Source: a virus. Taken from it: a stretch of DNA of 51,826 nucleotides. Positions 48,979 through 51,826 of the stretch are shown here, one piece after another. Position 1 is the first letter of the stretch, and the number at the start of each line of letters is the position of its first letter. A program made the position numbers and the translations under genes. Under the pieces are notes generated by a model. The model was not told the DNA's origin, did not search any database, and saw nothing but the letters and a program-made list of their open reading frames with translations. The stretch spans positions 1-51,826 of the IMG/VR virus record IMGVR_UViG_3300031902_000012, one strand, 5' to 3'.

Positions 48979-51027
48979 TCATTGCCATGGCATCTTCCCC
49001 TCGTTCATGTTCCAAGGTGCTGTCACGACCAGCGCGATTGCGCCAGTCGGCGCGTATACTGCCAAAAACGGGCACGACGCCATTGTACGGAAGTGCCCGC
49101 TATTTAGCAAGGTCTGAACCTGATCTTTGGTGAACATTTTTGCAGCACCGGCGCGACTGACGACAAATGCGGGCGCCTCGCCGCGGATCTGGTGGCCGAG
49201 CTCGCTGGCGACCGTCTCGAATTTGACCATGTAGCCTGCGCGAATCGCATCCATGCCTTCCGCGACGGCGCCCGGCAGCAGTGCGGCCAGCTTCATTGCG
49301 GCGCTTTGCTCCTCTTCGGCTTCGCTGACAAATGCCTCGCGCTTGAACACGTTGACGGTCGTGATGCGGCCCTTGCTATCCTGGCCGTAGTTTTCGCTGA
49401 CAACCTTGCCAACAACGCTCTTGGCTTTCGGGGCGCCGCGCGCTTTGCCACAGTCTATCGAGACCTGGTCTCGGGCGCCAGCGGTGACGCGGTACATGAA
49501 TCCTGCGTTGCCGGACTTCGCGCCGTTGCCTTTCTGCCAGGCGTCCTCGTTGCCGAGCGGCAGATGATCTGTGACGATCAACGCAGCTGCGGTGCGGCGT
49601 GCGACATTTTTGAGGATGAACATGGCCTTGAGCACAGCCTCGGTGTCATTGTCGGCGAAGCACAGCCCTGAAGCGCCCCATGTGTCGAGCACGATGATAT
49701 CGACGCGCTTGCCCATCGCGGCCATGGCCTGGACTTGGCCGCAGCATTGCAGATCGAACGCAGCGGGGTCCATCACGCCGCGGATCAGGTGGAACCGGTT
49801 GGCGAGATCCTGGCCGTTTGGCTCCTGTCGAAGCAGGTGCCTTACGCGTCGTTCTGTGCCGTAATCATCCTCGGCGGCCACCCATAGGACATGACCGTCG
49901 GGACGTTCAATATCGGCATCAAGCCAGTTTCGCCCAGTGAGGAAACTGATTGCTGCGTCCGTCGCAACAGTTGATTTACCTGCGCCACTGTGTCCTGTGA
50001 GGAAGTGCACCTCGCTCGCAAGAAATCGCTGATGAATGATCCATGGTAGCTCGGCATTGTCATCCTCCAATGAGATTTCAAAACCGGAACGCTGCACCTT
50101 GACGGGCAGATTGCGCGCGTCCTCTATGCCTTGCAGCATCTGGCGCCGACTGACGATCGCTTGCATGATCAGGTTGCCGCGCAAGACTGGCAAGTGATTG
50201 TGGCGTTCGATCTCCTCGCGCAGCGTGCGGCCGCCCAGGCCCTCGTCGAGATGGTGGCCCGCGTCCTCGATCGCTTTCTCGATCTCCCCGCGCGTCACGA
50301 TGCCGTTGAGCTCGGCGAACTTCAGGACGCCTACCAGGCTGAAGATGGTCGAGCCGCGGCCCTCGGTCTTGCCGCGCAGCTCGTTGGTCAGCGTGCCCAG
50401 GTATTTTAGCGACGCGTCTCGTCCGGCTTGCCATTCGTCCTGGGTTCTTGGAGCCGCTTCTTCAAGCTCTCCCACGCTTGCTGTTTCGTGGTCGGCGGAG
50501 AAACGAAGACTGGTCCCCGCCCGTGCAGGTACCTCCGCCAAAACAGATTGAAGTTGAGCGGTCGTAAGACGTGGCCACTCTGCATCCCAGTTCTCCCATT
50601 CGTACGGCTGGTTGGTGTCCTTATGCGGACCGAAGGCGACGAACTGGCCGCCCATCAATTGGAGTTTGTCGCCGTTCGGGAACGAGTAGGTGCGGCCTTT
50701 TACCGGCTCGTCGACGAGGAAGAACGGAACCAAGAAACGAGGTTTCCGCCCCCATCGTACGGGGATACGATCGCCCATGACCGATTTAAACGCAGCGAGT
50801 AGACGCCCGGCCGTATCAGGGTCTCCAACGTCACAGTCAAATCCACTGAGACCTCCATCCCCGCAGCGAAGCCCGATGGCATTGCTGTTCGGGTAGCGTA
50901 TGGGGCTTGTCCAAGCATTCCAGCCACTCCCTATGGGGCTCTTGGAGCCCCGAGAAATCGACAGCGGAAACATCCCGCGCGCCAGGACTTGCGACCAGAA
51001 CTCGTCAGTGCTATTTGGGAAGGGCAT
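48979..51027 (-). CDS. Bifunctional primase-polymerase / RepA-like helicase
   Basis: A 682-residue protein. The N-terminal prim-pol (AEP) domain has FDCDVGDP (Asp64, Asp66), PVRWGRKPRFLVPF and LQLMGGQFVAFGPH. The C-terminal RecA-like ATPase has Walker A TGHSGAGKST (344-353), a Walker B-like VDIIVLDTWG and LIVTDHLPLG. Both activities in one chain start and drive phage replication, so this is probably the initiator. It is second in the leftward early unit. A candidate antisense RNA overlaps its start. Confidence 0.85.
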   Translation of the reverse strand: MPFPNSTDEFWSQVLARGMFPLSISRGSKSPIGSGWNAWTSPIRYPNSNAIGLRCGDGGLSGFDCDVGDPDTAGRLLAAFKSVMGDRIPVRWGRKPRFLVPFFLVDEPVKGRTYSFPNGDKLQLMGGQFVAFGPHKDTNQPYEWENWDAEWPRLTTAQLQSVLAEVPARAGTSLRFSADHETASVGELEEAAPRTQDEWQAGRDASLKYLGTLTNELRGKTEGRGSTIFSLVGVLKFAELNGIVTRGEIEKAIEDAGHHLDEGLGGRTLREEIERHNHLPVLRGNLIMQAIVSRRQMLQGIEDARNLPVKVQRSGFEISLEDDNAELPWIIHQRFLASEVHFLTGHSGAGKSTVATDAAISFLTGRNWLDADIERPDGHVLWVAAEDDYGTERRVRHLLRQEPNGQDLANRFHLIRGVMDPAAFDLQCCGQVQAMAAMGKRVDIIVLDTWGASGLCFADNDTEAVLKAMFILKNVARRTAAALIVTDHLPLGNEDAWQKGNGAKSGNAGFMYRVTAGARDQVSIDCGKARGAPKAKSVVGKVVSENYGQDSKGRITTVNVFKREAFVSEAEEEQSAAMKLAALLPGAVAEGMDAIRAGYMVKFETVASELGHQIRGEAPAFVVSRAGAAKMFTKDQVQTLLNSGHFRTMASCPFLAVYAPTGAIALVVTAPWNMNEGKMPWQ
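50989..51017 (+). promoter_or_regulatory. Plus-strand promoter antisense to the primase start
   Basis: TTGCGA (50989-50994), 17 bp, TATTTG (51012-51017). It points toward the orphan terminator at 51067. The -10 is unlike the TACANN type of the other promoters. Confidence 0.4.
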
Positions 51028-51106
51028 TCACGACCTGACCGTGTGTGCGAGTGTGACCGGCGCGGACCCCGATGCAGTTTCAGCCCTGCATCGGGGTTTC
51101 GTTTTT
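51024..51106 (+). ncRNA. Candidate antisense RNA covering the primase start
   Basis: Between a possible promoter (50989-51017) and a strong terminator (51067-51106) lies about 80 bases with no plus-strand gene. The RNA would pair with the ribosome site and first codon of the primase message. Evidence is the orphan terminator plus a matching promoter; expression is not shown. Confidence 0.4.
51067..51106 (+). terminator. Rho-independent terminator reading rightward
   Basis: CCCCGATGCAG (51067-51077), eight-base loop, CTGCATCGGGG (51086-51096), then TTTCGTTTTT. An 11-bp perfect stem. It faces against the local minus-strand genes, so it does not end any protein-coding transcript seen here. Confidence 0.8.
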
Positions 51107-51166
51107 AGCGCCTCGACGCGTCAGCGTGCAATAGCTAGGGCTTGTGTTGCGGATCGGTACAAAATA

Positions 51167-51274
51167 CTAAAGTGCCTTGCGGAAGTACCGCAGCAGCTGT
51201 GTGCGCACCGGCACGACGTAGAACTGCTCGGCGTAGGGGTTGAGACGGGCGAGGATCCTGCTTGCTTCGGTCAT
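51167..51274 (-). CDS. 35-residue hypothetical peptide
   Basis: MTEASRILARLNPYAEQFYV followed by a basic end. The leader has the recurrent CAAACGCTGGAGAGCAC element three bases before the ATG and a promoter at 51304-51333. First gene of the primase transcript. Function unknown. Confidence 0.55.
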   Translation of the reverse strand: MTEASRILARLNPYAEQFYVVPVRTQLLRYFRKAL

Positions 51275-51303
51275 TTGGTGCTCTCCAGCGTTTGTGTGAT
51301 TTC

Positions 51304-51333
51304 CTTGTACGTACTCATTCCGTACAAATCCAA
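51304..51333 (-). promoter_or_regulatory. Promoter for the peptide-primase unit
   Basis: TTGGAT (51328-51333), 18-bp spacer starting TTGTACGG, TACAAG (51304-51309). AACATTTCGTGA lies directly upstream. Confidence 0.5.
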
Positions 51334-51354
51334 TCACGAAATGTTTCAGTAGAC
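51314..51354 (-). repeat. 41-bp repeat shared with 64-104
   Basis: Second copy of the element described at 64-104 (40 of 41 identical). It carries the final VY-stop of the repeat protein and the upstream half of the 51304-51333 promoter. Confidence 0.75.
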
Positions 51355-51826
51355 CCACGTATTGCCGTACACCCACGCATCGCCGGACACCCACGCATTG
51401 CCGGACACCCGCGCATTGTCGGACACCCACGCACTGCCGGACACCTGCGCATTGCCGGACACCCGCGCATCGCCGTACACCCACGCATCGCCGTACACCC
51501 GCGCATTGTCGGACACCCACGCACTGCCGGACACCTGCGCATTGCCGGACACCCGCGCATCGCCGTACACCCACGCATCGCCGTACACCCGCGCATTGTC
51601 GGACACCCACGCACTGCCGGACACCTGCGCATTGCCGGACACCCGCGCATCGCCGTACACCCACGCATCGCCGTACACCTGCGCATCGCCGTACATCTGC
51701 GCATTGCCGGACACCTGCGCATTGTCGGACACCCACGCATTGTCGGACACCTGCGCACTGTCGGACACCCACGCATTGCCGTACACCCACGCATCGCCGT
51801 ACACCCGCGCATTGTCGGACACCCGC
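51346..51826 (-). CDS. Hexapeptide-repeat (left-handed beta-helix) protein, C-terminal part (runs off the right edge)
   Basis: About 160 residues of near-perfect hexapeptides of type V-(S/Y)-(D/G)-(D/N)-A-(R/W/Q), ending GNTWVY. Regular Val and Ala six residues apart fit a left-handed beta-helix. The N-terminal part is expected at 1-53 across the window junction. Repeat units are 18 bp, so all three minus-strand frames stay open; the MKYEFTGETK start and the valine spacing show which frame is real. Role unknown, possibly a structural or binding protein of early phage genes. Confidence 0.75.
   Translation of the reverse strand, partial: RVSDNARVYGDAWVYGNAWVSDSAQVSDNAWVSDNAQVSGNAQMYGDAQVYGDAWVYGDARVSGNAQVSGSAWVSDNARVYGDAWVYGDARVSGNAQVSGSAWVSDNARVYGDAWVYGDARVSGNAQVSGSAWVSDNARVSGNAWVSGDAWVYGNTWVY
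51421..51690. repeat. Three tandem 90-bp repeats inside the hexapeptide gene
   Basis: 51421-51510, 51511-51600 and 51601-51690 are the same 90-bp block, the third differing only in its last 20 or so bases. Each block is five 18-bp units. The near-identity indicates recent expansion and makes copy number and assembly here unreliable. Confidence 0.85.

Noticed and set aside
51167-51790. Long alternative frames through the hexapeptide repeats (GVRQCVGVRQC and MRGCTAMRGC types)
   Set aside because: They exist because the unit length is a multiple of three. Only the VSGNAQ-type frame matches a known fold and the N-terminal fragment at 1-53.
51346-51826. CRISPR array
   Set aside because: Regular 18-bp units have no distinct spacers, stay in frame and encode a hexapeptide-repeat protein; no cas genes nearby.
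1-51826. Temperate phage or prophage
   Set aside because: No integrase, excisionase, attachment site, or clear CI/Cro pair. The RHH and winged-helix proteins alone do not show lysogeny; a temperate lifestyle without an integrase cannot be excluded.

Overview
The window reads as a nearly complete genome of a GC-rich tailed phage of podovirus type. It has a terminase large subunit, portal, major capsid protein, P22 gp4-like and gp10-like tail factors, ejection proteins (one with a lytic transglycosylase domain), an endolysin with a holin-like protein, and a phage-type replication set (prim-pol/helicase, family A DNA polymerase, DUF2815 and DUF2800 proteins, two SF2 helicases). I see no integrase, tRNA, CRISPR or bacterial housekeeping gene. 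Sec-type signal peptides and the lysis genes suggest a Gram-negative, probably proteobacterial, host; I cannot name it. The two window ends fall inside one gene on the minus strand: the N-terminus (MKYEFTGETK...) lies at 1-53 and a hexapeptide-repeat body at 51346-51826. The window is therefore probably a circular or circularly permuted phage contig cut in a repeat.

Layout. 1-1065 (minus) holds small accessory genes that continue the right-hand minus-strand arm across the ends. 1066-1380 is an AT-rich non-coding region with iteron-like repeats, a possible origin or control region. 1381-7247 (plus) holds small genes and then a 1338-residue ejection protein with two companions. 7168-7597 (minus) is a cassette of three tiny coupled genes. 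7739-22411 (plus) is a 15-kb run of fibre-like genes in which proteins with and without Sec signal peptides alternate. 22467-25806 (plus) is lysis plus the terminase. 26308-30163 (minus) is the portal operon with a GroES-like protein, a putative scaffold and an Acb2-like small protein. 30291-34366 (plus) holds the major capsid protein and tail-completion proteins. 34363-37385 is a mosaic of short plus and minus units (tail-needle candidate, ejection protein, VRR-NUC nuclease, DNA-binding proteins). 37476-51274 (minus) is the replication, modification and early arm.

How the parts work together. The early arm would be read leftward from several sigma70-like promoters (TTGACA, about 17 bp, TACANN), many with TGTACG in or next to the spacer. 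It makes the primase/helicase, polymerase, ssDNA-binding candidate and nucleases, plus a coupled SNF2 helicase, DNA methyltransferase and GNAT acetyltransferase operon. Capsid genes are read from a divergent control region between portal and capsid (30164-30290). The fibre region is unusual. Five genes (8512, 9498, 10988, 18056, 21002) encode signal peptides followed by cysteine-bearing repetitive or fibre-like proteins, one with a glycoside-hydrolase-like motif. Most sit directly behind a non-secreted fibre-like gene with overlapping stop and start codons. This is my main candidate for an undescribed system.
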